Below are positions 8,680 through 17,385 of a stretch of 64,000 nucleotides of DNA, one piece after another. Made by a program: the position numbers and the translations under genes. Every line of letters starts with the position of its first letter. Within the stretch, counting starts at the first letter, position 1. The stretch lies in NCBI GenBank assembly GCA_963760225.1, contig CAVXCD010000002.1:1074187-1138186 (forward strand). The letters are read 5' to 3'. The notes under the pieces are model-generated. The model was not told where the DNA came from. It saw only the letters and a program-made list of their open reading frames with translations, and made no database searches. Source of the stretch: 13-2-20CM-66-19 sp963760225 (lineage in GTDB: Bacteria > Pseudomonadota > Gammaproteobacteria > Steroidobacterales > Steroidobacteraceae).

Positions 8680-9218
8680 GTCTCGCTGCGGACATCATCG
8701 CGATCTACCGCGCGCGCGGCGCGCAGGCCTACTACGGCGAGCCGGTCTCCATGACCGAGCATGGGCTGCAGGCCGCACATTTCGCGCAGGCGGCAGGTGC
8801 CGCGCCGCCGCTGGTGCTCGCGGCACTGCTGCACGACATCGGGCACCTGCTGGAGGCGGTACCGGAGCTGATCGAGGACTGGCGCGTCGATGCGCACCAC
8901 GAGCGGCTCGGCGCCCGCTGGCTCGCGCGCGCCTTCGGCGCGGAGATCTGCGAGCCGGTACGGCTGCACGTGCCGGCCAAGCGCTACCTGTGCGCGACCG
9001 ATGCCGGCTACGTCGCGCACCTGAGTGCCGCCTCGGTGCACACGCTCAAACTGCAGGGCGGCCCCATGACCGCGTACGAGCTCGCGCAGTTCGAGCGCGA
9101 GCGCTATTGGCGCGACGCCGTGCAGGTGCGGCAGTGGGATGATCAGGGCAAGGTGGCGGGACTGGCGACCGCGCCGCTCGAGGAGTACGCGCAGCTGATC
9201 GACCGGCTGGCGTGCTGA
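8676..9218 (+). CDS. PhnZ-like HD-domain mixed-valent di-iron oxygenase
   Basis: 180 residues from ATG 8676, which overlaps the transporter stop. In PhnZ, an HD protein cleaves the C-P bond of 2-amino-1-hydroxyethylphosphonate using a di-iron site. The pattern here is Y19-x-x-E22 (YYGE), H29, and H53-D54-x-x-H57 (LLHDIGH). The spacing is exactly that of PhnZ Y24/E27/H34/H58/D59/H62, including the active-site Tyr and Glu absent from ordinary HD phosphohydrolases. The protein should therefore be an oxygenase. No PhnY-type hydroxylase is next to it, so the true substrate may differ from the known one. Confidence 0.85.
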   Translation: MSLAADIIAIYRARGAQAYYGEPVSMTEHGLQAAHFAQAAGAAPPLVLAALLHDIGHLLEAVPELIEDWRVDAHHERLGARWLARAFGAEICEPVRLHVPAKRYLCATDAGYVAHLSAASVHTLKLQGGPMTAYELAQFERERYWRDAVQVRQWDDQGKVAGLATAPLEEYAQLIDRLAC

Positions 9219-9236
9219 AGCGCGCGCTGCGCTTCG

Positions 9237-9920
9237 GTGCCGCACAAAATGCATAATGCCGGCATGGACATCGATCCCGGGCAGATCGCCTACAGGCCCT
9301 CGACCGGGGTGCGGCGCGTGCACGACACGCCGCTGGTGCGGGCGAGCGACGAATCGCTCGCCGGTTACGGCTGCCTGGTCGATGACCCGCAGGCTTTCCG
9401 CATCGAGATCGTGCCCTGGCCGGCGCAGGGATGGCGTCCGGTCGACCCGCGTACCGGTGATCAGGGCGGAGTCGCGGAGGGGCTGTTCGAGTTCTCCTGG
9501 AAAGGCGAGACGCTGTTCGCGCGCAACAACGCGGTGGGCGACAGCTACCTGTTCGGCTGGAGCAACTGGCCGGAGGAGGCTGCGGCCGAGGGTAGCGGCC
9601 GGCGGCGCGCGCGCGCGCTCATCTGGCGCGCCAACTACCATCCGGACGGCGGCCAGCTCTTCTATCCGCTGCACGGCCACGCCTTCGTGGTGCCGCTGGC
9701 GCTGCCGGGCGATGACGTGACGCCCGGCAAATTCGTCAGCTTCTGGTGCGACGGCCGGCGCGGACTGTACCTCCATCCCAACGTGTGGCACGGTGCGATC
9801 GTGCCGCTCGATGACGTTGCGGAGTTTCTCGACCGCCAGGGACGCGTGCACGCACGCGTCCCGGTGAACTTCGTCGAGGAGTTCGGCTGCTACCTCGGCG
9901 CGCCGTTGCGCGCGCCTTAG
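9237..9920 (+). CDS. ureidoglycolate-lyase-like cupin protein
   Basis: 227 residues. The C-terminal half (about 130-225) has the AllA-type cupin signature: HGHAFVVPLALPG, then GLYLHPNVWHGAIVPL and a VPVNFVEEFG end. AllA family members act on ureido or hydroxy acids and bind a metal or carboxylate in the barrel. The N-terminal 120 residues are an extension with no match I recognise. The start may be ATG 9264 (MDIDPG) instead of 9237; neither has a good ribosome site. It sits 18 bases after the oxygenase gene. A ring-opening or lyase step in the same pathway is a guess from context. Confidence 0.6.
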   Translation: MPHKMHNAGMDIDPGQIAYRPSTGVRRVHDTPLVRASDESLAGYGCLVDDPQAFRIEIVPWPAQGWRPVDPRTGDQGGVAEGLFEFSWKGETLFARNNAVGDSYLFGWSNWPEEAAAEGSGRRRARALIWRANYHPDGGQLFYPLHGHAFVVPLALPGDDVTPGKFVSFWCDGRRGLYLHPNVWHGAIVPLDDVAEFLDRQGRVHARVPVNFVEEFGCYLGAPLRAP

Positions 9921-9933
9921 CGCTCGGGGAACC

Positions 9934-11193
9934 ATGCCATTCGATCTCGCTTTCGTGCGCCGCCAGTTCCCGGCGTTCGCGCAAGAGTCGCTCGCAGGGC
10001 AGGCGTTCTTCGAGAACGCCGGCGGCTCCTATGCGTGCGCGCCGGTCATCAGCCGTCTCGGCGAGTACTACCGCCGGCTGAAGGTGCAGCCGTACTACGC
10101 CTTCCCCGCGTCGACCGAGGCGGGTGAGTGGATGGACGCCTCACGGGTGCGTCTCGCTGAATACCTGGGCGTCACACCGCAGGAGGTGCACTTCGGTCCG
10201 TCCACCTCGCAGAACACCTACGTGCTGGCGCAGGCGTTTCGCGCGCTGCTCAAGGCCGGTGACGAAATCATCGTCACCAACCAGGATCACGAGGCCAACA
10301 GCGGCGCCTGGCGGCGCCTGGCGGCGCACGGCATCACGGTGCGCGAATGGCGGGTCGACCCGGCGAGCGGCATGCTGGATGGATCGCAGCTCGATCGGCT
10401 CATCAGCGAGCGCACGCGCCTGCTCACTCTGCCGCACGCTTCGAACGTCGTCGCCCACATCAACCCCATCGCCAGCATCACCGCGCGCGCCCGCCGTGCC
10501 GGGGTCCTGACGGTGGTCGACGGCGTCGCCTGGGCGCCGCACGGTCTGCCGGACGTCGCCGCGCTCGGCGCCGATGTGTACCTGTTCTCCCTCTACAAGA
10601 CCTACGGCCCGCACCAGGGCCTGATGGTGGTGCGCGCCGGGCTGCTGGAGCGCCTCGGCAACGAGGGGCATTACTTCAACGCCGCCGAGCCCTCCAAGCG
10701 CCTGGTGCCCGCCGGCCCCGACCATGCGCAGGTCGCGGCCGCGCGCGGCATCGCCGAGTACTTCGATGCACTCGACGCGCATCACGGCGGTGACGCGCGC
10801 GAGCCTGCGGCGCGCGCGCAGCGGGTGCGTACGCTGCTGCGCGCGGCGGAGGTGCCGCTGCTCGAGACGCTGCTCGCGTATCTGGCGACACGGCGCGACG
10901 TGCGGCTGCTCGGTCCGGCGGTGGCACAGCAGCGCGCCGCCACCGTCTCTTTCGTCACCACCGCGGTCGAGCCGGACGCGGCAGTCAGGGCGCTGGCGCA
11001 GCGCGGCTTCATGGCCGGCAACGGCAATTTCTACGCCGTGCGGCTGCTCGAAGGCATGCAGGTGAATCCCGAGCGCGGCGCCGTGCGCCTGTCGCTGTTG
11101 CATTACAACACCCCGGGCGAGGTCGCCGGTGTCATCGCCGCGCTCGACGAGATCCTCGGCGCACGCAGCGGCGCGCGGGCGGCGGCCGGCTGA
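9934..11193 (+). CDS. class V aminotransferase-fold PLP enzyme (cysteine-desulfurase-like)
   Basis: 419 residues. The PLP lysine is K222 in SLYKTYGPHQG, and the cofactor Asp-Gly is in VVDGVAW just before it. NQDHEANSGAWRRL and STSQNTYVLAQ are typical of the cysteine-desulfurase-like subgroup. It belongs to the fold-type I family that removes a group from the beta or alpha carbon of an amino acid. It is 13 bases downstream of the cupin gene. In this operon it could process an amino product made by the HD oxygenase. True desulfurase activity is less likely because no iron-sulfur assembly genes accompany it. Confidence 0.8.
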   Translation: MPFDLAFVRRQFPAFAQESLAGQAFFENAGGSYACAPVISRLGEYYRRLKVQPYYAFPASTEAGEWMDASRVRLAEYLGVTPQEVHFGPSTSQNTYVLAQAFRALLKAGDEIIVTNQDHEANSGAWRRLAAHGITVREWRVDPASGMLDGSQLDRLISERTRLLTLPHASNVVAHINPIASITARARRAGVLTVVDGVAWAPHGLPDVAALGADVYLFSLYKTYGPHQGLMVVRAGLLERLGNEGHYFNAAEPSKRLVPAGPDHAQVAAARGIAEYFDALDAHHGGDAREPAARAQRVRTLLRAAEVPLLETLLAYLATRRDVRLLGPAVAQQRAATVSFVTTAVEPDAAVRALAQRGFMAGNGNFYAVRLLEGMQVNPERGAVRLSLLHYNTPGEVAGVIAALDEILGARSGARAAAG

Positions 11194-11215
11194 GCGCCGC
11201 GGTGCCGGAGCCATC

Positions 11216-12319
11216 ATGACCACGCGTCGCGAGCTGCTGCAGTCGGGGATCTGCCTGGCGACAGGCGGCGCCATCGCGCCGGCACTCGGGCGTGGTACGC
11301 GCGCCAAGACCCTGTTGATTCTCGGCGGCACGGGCTTCATCGGTCCGCACCTCACGCGCGAGGCGCTGCGCGGTGGCTGGAAGGTTACGCACTTCAATCG
11401 CGGCAAGACTGCCGCCGACGGCGTGCCGGGCGTGGAGACGCTGCTCGGCGACCGGCAGGGGCAGCTCGCTGCGTTACGCGGCCGCAAGTGGGACGTGGTG
11501 GTCGATGACACCGGCTTCATCCCCAAATACGTACGCATGTCCGCGCAGCTGCTGGCGCCGAACGTCGGCTATTGCCTGTTCATCTCGAGCATCTCGGTGT
11601 ACGCCAGCCTGGCACGGCCCAACGACGAGCATTCTGCGACCGGCACGCTCTCCGATCCGGACGTCGAGCAGATTACCGACACCACCTACGGACCGATGAA
11701 GGCGCTGTGCGAGCAGTATTCCAGCACGGCCTTCAACGGGCGCATTGCCATCGTCAGGCCCGGTTACATCGTCGGACCCCTGGACCGCTCCGATCGCTTC
11801 ACCTACTGGCCGGTGCGCGCCTCGAAGGGTGGCGAGATGCTCGCGCCCGGCACGCCGCACGATCCGATCCAGATCATCGACGTGCGCGATCTGAGCGCGT
11901 GGATGATGAAGCTCGTCGATGCGCGCACGCACGGCGTCTTCAACGCAGTGTCAGCTCCTCGGGCCTTCACCATGGGTGATCTCATCAGCGCCAGCCTGCA
12001 GGCGAGTCCGCAGTCCGGCACGCAGGCTACCTGGGTAACGGAGGAATTCCTCGCCGCTCACTGGAAGGCCGAGGAGCTCGACCTGCCGCCCTGGGCACCG
12101 CTGAGCGGCGACACCGCGGGCGCATCGCTCACCTCGATGAGCGCCGCGGCGGCAGCGGGACTGCGCTCGCGTCCGCTCGCCGACACCGTGCGCGATACGC
12201 TCGCCTGGTTTCAGACGTTGCCCGCCGAACGCCAGGGGAAGCTGCGCGCCGGTCTGGATCCGCAACGGGAGGCGCAGACCCTGCAAGCCTGGCATCGCGC
12301 GCCGTCTGCACCGGCTTAG
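11216..12319 (+). CDS. Tat/Sec-exported NAD-dependent epimerase/dehydratase-like protein
   Basis: 367 residues from ATG 11216, the start that exposes the signal sequence MTTRRELLQSGICLA with a twin-arginine-like pair. An extended SDR domain follows: ILGGTGFIGPHL is the nucleotide-binding glycine motif and YGPMKALCE holds the Tyr-x-x-x-Lys pair. The family modifies nucleotide sugars or related polyols. Export of an NAD-dependent SDR requires folding with its cofactor first, which suits Tat. It is the last gene of the 7363-12319 operon. Its role there is unknown. Confidence 0.75.
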   Translation: MTTRRELLQSGICLATGGAIAPALGRGTRAKTLLILGGTGFIGPHLTREALRGGWKVTHFNRGKTAADGVPGVETLLGDRQGQLAALRGRKWDVVVDDTGFIPKYVRMSAQLLAPNVGYCLFISSISVYASLARPNDEHSATGTLSDPDVEQITDTTYGPMKALCEQYSSTAFNGRIAIVRPGYIVGPLDRSDRFTYWPVRASKGGEMLAPGTPHDPIQIIDVRDLSAWMMKLVDARTHGVFNAVSAPRAFTMGDLISASLQASPQSGTQATWVTEEFLAAHWKAEELDLPPWAPLSGDTAGASLTSMSAAAAAGLRSRPLADTVRDTLAWFQTLPAERQGKLRAGLDPQREAQTLQAWHRAPSAPA

Positions 12320-12329
12320 CTGAGTCGGC

Positions 12330-12782
12330 TTATTCGGGCGCCATGCCCTTCTGCGCCAGTTCCTTTTTCGCGCTCGCGTTTTTCGGCAGGTGCGCAAGGC
12401 CCATGCCGCGCAGCACGTGGGGTGCCTTGGTGAACTGGATGTTGTCGTAACCGACTATCTCCACGCGGTTGCCCCAGGGATCGCGGAAGTCAAGGAACGG
12501 GCCATCCAGCAGGCGAATGCCCGCTGCCTCGAGCGCCTTGCGGGCCGCCGCCTTGTCGTCGACGACAAGGCCGAAATGCCGGCCATCGTCCGGCGGTTGG
12601 TTGCGGCCTTTCTGCAGCGCGATGAACTGGTCGCCCAGGTCGATGAAGGCCATGGTGTCGCTCTTGCTGCGCAGTTCGAACGTGAACAGGCGGCCGTAAA
12701 ATGCCAGGGCTTCCTCGATGTCCCCAACCTCGAGCGCGATGTGATTGAAGCCCACCAGGCGTGGTTTTGCCGTTTCAGCCAT
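12330..12782 (-). CDS. VOC/glyoxalase-fold protein
   Basis: 150 residues. A single vicinal-oxygen-chelate domain begins at FNHIALEVGDIEEALAFYG and ends with FRDPWGNRVEIVGY. The metal-ligand positions (His in NHIAL, His in HFGLVV, Glu in RVEIV) are present. Members are glyoxalases, dioxygenases or isomerases, and the substrate cannot be read from sequence. A charged tail of about 30 residues (AKKELAQKGMAPE) follows the domain. The gene converges on the epimerase gene with an 11-base gap. Confidence 0.82.
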   Translation of the reverse strand: MAETAKPRLVGFNHIALEVGDIEEALAFYGRLFTFELRSKSDTMAFIDLGDQFIALQKGRNQPPDDGRHFGLVVDDKAAARKALEAAGIRLLDGPFLDFRDPWGNRVEIVGYDNIQFTKAPHVLRGMGLAHLPKNASAKKELAQKGMAPE

Positions 12783-12823
12783 CGGGTCCTCCAGTGTCGG
12801 GATGGCACGCAGACTATGGTAAG

Positions 12824-12858
12824 CCCGCGCCGGTCAAAGCACCCGCGCCGGTCAAAGC
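12824..12858. repeat. 18-bp-period direct repeat
   Basis: The 17-base unit CCCGCGCCGGTCAAAGC occurs at 12824-12840 and 12842-12858, one base apart, just after the stop of the CAP-domain gene and upstream of the VOC gene. Two copies only; its meaning is unclear. Confidence 0.7.
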
Positions 12859-12863
12859 GGTGG

Positions 12864-13820
12864 CTAAGTTTGCGGCTCGGCCAGCACCTGCACCCAGAAC
12901 AGCCCGCGGCGCGCAGCCTGCCCGGCCGCGGAGGCGATGCCCATCTGCGCGAAGCGCGGATCCATGAGGTTTTCGCAGTGCCCGGGACTGTCGAGCCAAC
13001 CCTGCACGACCTCCTCCACCGAGGCCGGTCCGTAGGCGATGTTCTCTCCCACCAGTTTCTCGTGGTAGCCGACGGCGCGCACCCGATCTGCGGGCGAATG
13101 CCCGGCGAGGTCCTGGTGCTCGAAGTAATCATGCGCGGCCATGTCGGCGGCATGGCCGAAAGCCACGCCCGACAGCGCTCCCGAGAGCGACACCGGCGGC
13201 GCGGGCGCGAACGAGCGGCTGCCGCAGCGGGTGCCGCGCGCGCGTACGTCGTTGACGAGCTCGAGCGCGCGCGTCGCCAGAATCGATCCGGAATCCGGCG
13301 CCGCCGGACGTGGCGGCTGCGGCCGCGCGGCTGAGGTTGGCGCCACGGGTGGCGCGCTGCGCGCCGCCGGCCAGGTCGGCGATGGCGCCAGTGTCGCGGC
13401 TGCCCCGCCTGCCGGGAGTGCATTGGTGGCGGCCAGCACGATCCAGTTGTCGCGACCGCTGCGGAAAGCCCCGACCTCGCGCAGCGACCGGTCGGTCACG
13501 ACGCGGCAATCCGCGCGCCTGAGGATCTCGAGCAGCGCGGCGTCGGCACCGCTCACGTGCACACCGGCCGTGGAATCCGCGCGCAAGCCGCGGCTCTCGG
13601 CCGCCTCCCCCAGGGGTTTTCCCGCGGCCCACTGCGCGGCAGCCGCATCGAGCCGTGCGTCGTGCCGCAGCGGCGGCGCCGCCGGCACGATCCCGCCGCA
13701 GCCGCCGAGCCGCAGCACCTGCACGGCGCCCAGCGCATCGGCGTGCGCGCCGGACAGCGCGCCAAGTCCCGGCAGTACCGCCACGACTCCCCAAACCCAG
13801 GCCCCGGACCGGCGATTCAT
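12864..13820 (-). CDS. secreted CAP/SCP-domain protein (YkwD-like)
   Basis: 318 residues from ATG 13820, chosen for its AGGAG site 8 bases upstream and the signal sequence MNRRSGAWVWGVVAVLPGL; an in-frame ATG at 13850 lacks this. Residues about 190-315 form a CAP domain with the cavity motifs GHAADMAAHDYFEHQD, GENIAYG and WLDSPGHCENLMDP. The N-terminal 180 residues are a separate Ala/Pro-rich region with a cysteine-containing domain. Bacterial CAP proteins are extracytoplasmic and of unsettled function (possible protease or lipid binder). Confidence 0.85.
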   Translation of the reverse strand: MNRRSGAWVWGVVAVLPGLGALSGAHADALGAVQVLRLGGCGGIVPAAPPLRHDARLDAAAAQWAAGKPLGEAAESRGLRADSTAGVHVSGADAALLEILRRADCRVVTDRSLREVGAFRSGRDNWIVLAATNALPAGGAAATLAPSPTWPAARSAPPVAPTSAARPQPPRPAAPDSGSILATRALELVNDVRARGTRCGSRSFAPAPPVSLSGALSGVAFGHAADMAAHDYFEHQDLAGHSPADRVRAVGYHEKLVGENIAYGPASVEEVVQGWLDSPGHCENLMDPRFAQMGIASAAGQAARRGLFWVQVLAEPQT

Positions 13821-13957
13821 CGACGCAACTCCTGCGGTTGCCCCCGTCATGAGGCACGAGGCTATCCGGGGAAAACGCGCCGGCGCTGCGACGGATGACC
13901 GCCTGCGGGCGGTACTCGCTCACAGAAATCGCTGTTGGCGTCGCGTAGCGGGGTGCG

Positions 13958-15172
13958 CTAAGCGAGCGGCGCGCGGACGGGGGGCGGGGAGCTCAGCCAG
14001 CGCTCAGCAAGGCGCACCCACATCGAGCCGCCGAGCGGGATCAGGGCGTCATTAAAGTCGTAGCTGGAGTTATGCAACATGCACGGGCCTGCGCCGTGCC
14101 CGCCGCTGCGATGCGCGCCATCGCCGTTGCCGATCAGGAAATAACAGCCCGGCTTCTCCAGCAGAAAGAAACTGAAGTCCTCGGCCCCCATCCACGGCTG
14201 GAAGTCCTGCACGTTGGGCGCGCCGACCAGGTCGGTCAGCAGCTGACGCACGAACTGCGTTTCCCCGGGGTGGTTGATGGTGGGCGGGTAGTTGCGCCGG
14301 AAGTTGAATTCGCAGCCGGCCTCGAACGCCTGGCAGGTGGCTTCCGCGACGCGCCGCATGCGTTGCTCGATCATGTCGAGTACTTCGACGCTGAAGGTGC
14401 GCACCGTGCCCTGCAGCTCGCAGCTGTCCGGCACGACGTTGATCGCCTCGCCGGCACGCAGCATCGTGACCGAGATGACCGCCGCATCGGTGGGGCGCTT
14501 GTTGCGCGCGATGATGCTCTGGAAAGCCTGCACCATCTGGCAGGCCACCGGCACCGGATCGATGGCGGCATGCGGCGCGGCGGCGTGCGCGCCGCGGCCC
14601 CGGATGACGATGCGGAAGTCGTTGCTGGAGGCAAACACCGGCCCCGGGGCGATCGCGAACTGGCCCGCTGCCAGGCCCGGCCAGTTATGTATGCCGAACA
14701 TCGCCTCCATGGGAAAGCGCTCGAACAGCCCGTCGCGGATCATCTCGCGCGCACCGCCGCCGCCTTCCTCCGCCGGTTGAAACACCAGATAAATGGTGCC
14801 GTCGAAATCACGCTGCCTGGACAGGTGGCGGGCGGCGGCCAGCAGCATCGCCGTGTGGCCGTCGTGGCCGCAGGCGTGCATCTTGCCGGGGTGCACGCTC
14901 GCGTGGGCGAAGGTGTTGTGCTCGCTGACCGGCAGCGCGTCCATGTCGGCACGCAGCCCGACGGCGCGCGCCGCGCTGCCGTTACTCACGATGCCGACGA
15001 CACCCGTCTTACCCAGCCCGCGGTGCACCGGGATGCCCCACTCGCCCAGTGCGCGCGCGATGAGATCCGCGGTGCGCGCCTCCTCGAAACCGAGCTCGGG
15101 GTGCGCATGGATATCGCGCCGCAGGCTCTGCAGCACCGCGGCTTCCGCGACGATCGGCTCGATCAGCTTCAT
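13958..15172 (-). CDS. M20-family amidohydrolase (hippurate hydrolase-like)
   Basis: 404 residues. RRDIHAHPELGFEE opens the metal-binding domain, ACGHDGHTAML carries the metal ligands and PAEEGGGGA the catalytic Glu; a dimerisation lobe lies in the middle. The family cleaves N-acyl or N-carbamoyl amino acids. No signal peptide is present, so it is cytosolic. It ends the strand-minus run of DUF3311 gene, SSS transporter and this gene (20-base gap), which suggests that the transporter brings in its N-acylated substrate. Confidence 0.9.
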   Translation of the reverse strand: MKLIEPIVAEAAVLQSLRRDIHAHPELGFEEARTADLIARALGEWGIPVHRGLGKTGVVGIVSNGSAARAVGLRADMDALPVSEHNTFAHASVHPGKMHACGHDGHTAMLLAAARHLSRQRDFDGTIYLVFQPAEEGGGGAREMIRDGLFERFPMEAMFGIHNWPGLAAGQFAIAPGPVFASSNDFRIVIRGRGAHAAAPHAAIDPVPVACQMVQAFQSIIARNKRPTDAAVISVTMLRAGEAINVVPDSCELQGTVRTFSVEVLDMIEQRMRRVAEATCQAFEAGCEFNFRRNYPPTINHPGETQFVRQLLTDLVGAPNVQDFQPWMGAEDFSFFLLEKPGCYFLIGNGDGAHRSGGHGAGPCMLHNSSYDFNDALIPLGGSMWVRLAERWLSSPPPVRAPLA

Positions 15173-15191
15173 GGCGATGACTCCTTATCTA

Positions 15192-16664
15192 TCATGCGTC
15201 CGCGGCCCAGGCCAGCGTACCGGGGCGCTGCGAGGGGTCGCGGCTCACCGCCGGCATGACGAGACTGAGCAGCACCACGATGAGGAAGTTGAGGCACAGC
15301 GCCAGGAAGCCGGCGCTCAGCCCGAACAGCGGGTCACGGTGAGTGGTCATGAGAAACACCGCGCCGCCGACGCCGGCGAGCAGGCCGGCAAACACGGCGC
15401 GCGCGCTGACGCGCGGCCAGTACAGGCCCAGCACCACGCCGGGGAAGAACTGCGTCACACCGGCGTAGCCGGTCAGCAGCAGCGACACCAGCGTCGTGGA
15501 GCTGAGCAGCGCCAGACACAGGCTGATGAGTCCGAGCACCACCACCATGGCGCGCGCCAGCCGTGCGACCTGCGCATCGCTCATGGCGGGAGCGAACAGC
15601 GGGCGATAGAGATTCTTGGCGAACAAGGTAGCGGCGGTGAGCAGGAAGATGCTCGCCGGCACCATCGCCGTGAGCGCCCCGGCCCCGCCGACCACGCCCA
15701 GGAACCATGGCGGAAAGCTCTGGCGCACCACGGTGAGCAGCGCCAGATCGCCGTTGGCCAGGCCCGGCACCACCAGCACCGCCGCAAAGCCGGCGAAGAA
15801 AATGAACGCCAGTGTCAGGGTGTAGAGCGGCATCACCACCGCGTTGCGCCGCAGGGTATCGGCGCTCCTGGCGGTGAAGGCGGCCGCGAAGGCATGCGGC
15901 CACATGTAGAACCCCAGCGAGGTGAGCAGCACGGTCGAGATGAACCACGCGTGGCCGAGATTACGGGTCGCTCCGGGCATGGTGAGGTGCGCCGGGTGTG
16001 CGTGCGCCAGCGCCTGGAACATCGGACCGATGCCGCCAAAGTGGATGAGCGGCACCCCGATACCGATGGCGAGCGCGGCGAGCACCATCAGCACGTCCTT
16101 GACGATGCTCACCCAGGCGACGGCGCGCACGCCGTTGACGCTTACGAATGCCACCAGCAGTGCCACTGCCACCGCCATCGCCGGGCCGGGCGCGATGCCG
16201 TCGTAGCTGGCAATCGAGACGATCAGGCCGACGCCGGTGATCTGCAGCTGCAGGTACGGCACGAAGGAGACGATGCCCACGATGCACACGCAGCCGGCCA
16301 GCCACGGGTTGCCGTAGCGCGCCAGAAAGAAGTCGGATTGCGTCTGCATGCCGTGCCGGCGCCCCGCCTCCCAGATCTGCGGCAGGATGAAGAACGACAC
16401 CACGTAGGCGAGTGTCAGATAGGCGAGCACGTACAACGTCGGGCCGCCGCGCGAATACGCCCAGCCGCTCGCCCCGAGAAACGCGAACGTCGTGTACACC
16501 TCGCCTGCCATCAGCAGGAACACCAGCACCACGCCGAAGCCGCGACCGCCGACCGTCCACTGCTCGAGGTCCATGCGCCGGCGCACCCCGGCGAGGAACC
16601 CCACGGTCGTGCCGACGGCGACGATGGCGAAGATCGTGGCCAGGCAGACGGCCGCCGGGCTCAT
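15192..16664 (-). CDS. sodium:solute symporter (SSS family)
   Basis: 490 residues with about 13 membrane segments. It has the family layout: a VGGRGFGVVLVFLLMAGEVY region in the first helices, a TQSDFFLARYG loop and LLTGYAGVTQFFPGVVLGL near the end. It imports an organic solute with sodium at the inner membrane. The start codon overlaps the stop of the DUF3311 gene, a pair commonly seen for SSS transporters, and the M20 amidohydrolase follows. The substrate is likely a modified amino acid or short acid. Confidence 0.9.
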   Translation of the reverse strand: MSPAAVCLATIFAIVAVGTTVGFLAGVRRRMDLEQWTVGGRGFGVVLVFLLMAGEVYTTFAFLGASGWAYSRGGPTLYVLAYLTLAYVVSFFILPQIWEAGRRHGMQTQSDFFLARYGNPWLAGCVCIVGIVSFVPYLQLQITGVGLIVSIASYDGIAPGPAMAVAVALLVAFVSVNGVRAVAWVSIVKDVLMVLAALAIGIGVPLIHFGGIGPMFQALAHAHPAHLTMPGATRNLGHAWFISTVLLTSLGFYMWPHAFAAAFTARSADTLRRNAVVMPLYTLTLAFIFFAGFAAVLVVPGLANGDLALLTVVRQSFPPWFLGVVGGAGALTAMVPASIFLLTAATLFAKNLYRPLFAPAMSDAQVARLARAMVVVLGLISLCLALLSSTTLVSLLLTGYAGVTQFFPGVVLGLYWPRVSARAVFAGLLAGVGGAVFLMTTHRDPLFGLSAGFLALCLNFLIVVLLSLVMPAVSRDPSQRPGTLAWAADA

Positions 16665-16879
16665 GGGGCGCGCTCAGCAGCTGTCGCCCGCGCGCATTCC
16701 AGGCGATACGCCAGCCACATGCACCCGGAGCTCAACACGATCCAGGCGATCAGCCAGAAGAGATTGAAGGGCAGTCCGAGCACCATCGGCTCGATGCGAT
16801 CCCACAGCGCTACCGAGAAGCACATGGCGACAAACGGAATCAGGGCGAGCAGCAGCGCACCGGGCGACGGCTTTCTCAC
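16661..16879 (-). CDS. DUF3311 small membrane protein
   Basis: 72 residues from GTG 16879, which has a GAGGGAG site about 8 bases upstream. The frame stays open to 17002 but that extension would overlap the SRPBCC gene and lacks family similarity. There are two membrane segments (LLLALIPFVAMCF and LFWLIAWIVLSSGCMWL) joined by WDRIEPMVLGLPF, the DUF3311 hallmark. The gene overlaps the SSS symporter start by 4 bases and is probably a small subunit or assembly partner of that transporter. Confidence 0.75.
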   Translation of the reverse strand: MRKPSPGALLLALIPFVAMCFSVALWDRIEPMVLGLPFNLFWLIAWIVLSSGCMWLAYRLECARATAAERAP

Positions 16880-16962
16880 GGCTGGGGCTCCCTCGGTAGC
16901 GGGCGCGCTGCGCCTTGAAGCTTGCGGCTCGCGCTCTGCGCCCTTGGCGTTGTGCGGCCAAG

Positions 16963-17385
16963 CTAACCGTTGTGCGCGTATTGCGCCAGCCCCGCTAGGC
17001 ACCCATGCCAGCCCTGCTCGTGCCGCCGGCGCCTGGCCTCATCGCCGATGCGCTCGTGCCTGACGCTGACCTCGGTGTCGGCGCCGCGCGCGGTGAAAGT
17101 CACCAGCACGCGCTCGTCGGCGCCCTGCGCCGGCTCGATGCGCCAGGTGTAGGCGAGCCGCTGCGGCCGTTCGATCAGCTCGAACTCGCCGGCGATCCAC
17201 AGTACCGTGCCGTCGGGGAAGCGATTGCCGATGCGATAGCTGCCCCCGACCCGCAGGTCAACCTCGGCGCCTACACAGGTGACCGCCTCCGGTCCCCACC
17301 ACTTCACCAGCTCGGCCGCACTCGTCCACGCATCGAAAAGCCGCTCGGGCGTGGCGCGGATCAACCTGCTGACGACGAGCACCAT
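16963..17385 (-). CDS. SRPBCC/AHSA1-domain protein
   Basis: 140 residues from ATG 17385, whose last base is shared with the stop codon of the ArsR gene (TGATG), so translation is coupled. The domain runs from VSRLIRATPERLFDAWTSA through WWGPEAVT and RVGGSYRIG to a C-terminal helix, the activator-of-Hsp90/START-like fold that binds hydrophobic ligands. ArsR plus AHSA1 pairs are common in Proteobacteria, with the ArsR protein regulating the pair. The ligand is unknown. Confidence 0.88.
   Translation of the reverse strand: MVLVVSRLIRATPERLFDAWTSAAELVKWWGPEAVTCVGAEVDLRVGGSYRIGNRFPDGTVLWIAGEFELIERPQRLAYTWRIEPAQGADERVLVTFTARGADTEVSVRHERIGDEARRRRHEQGWHGCLAGLAQYAHNG

Noticed and set aside
14793..17063. 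756-residue His/Gln/Arg-rich plus-strand frame
   Set aside because: It is the antisense shadow of the SSS transporter and M20 genes, with shadow-type composition and no domain.
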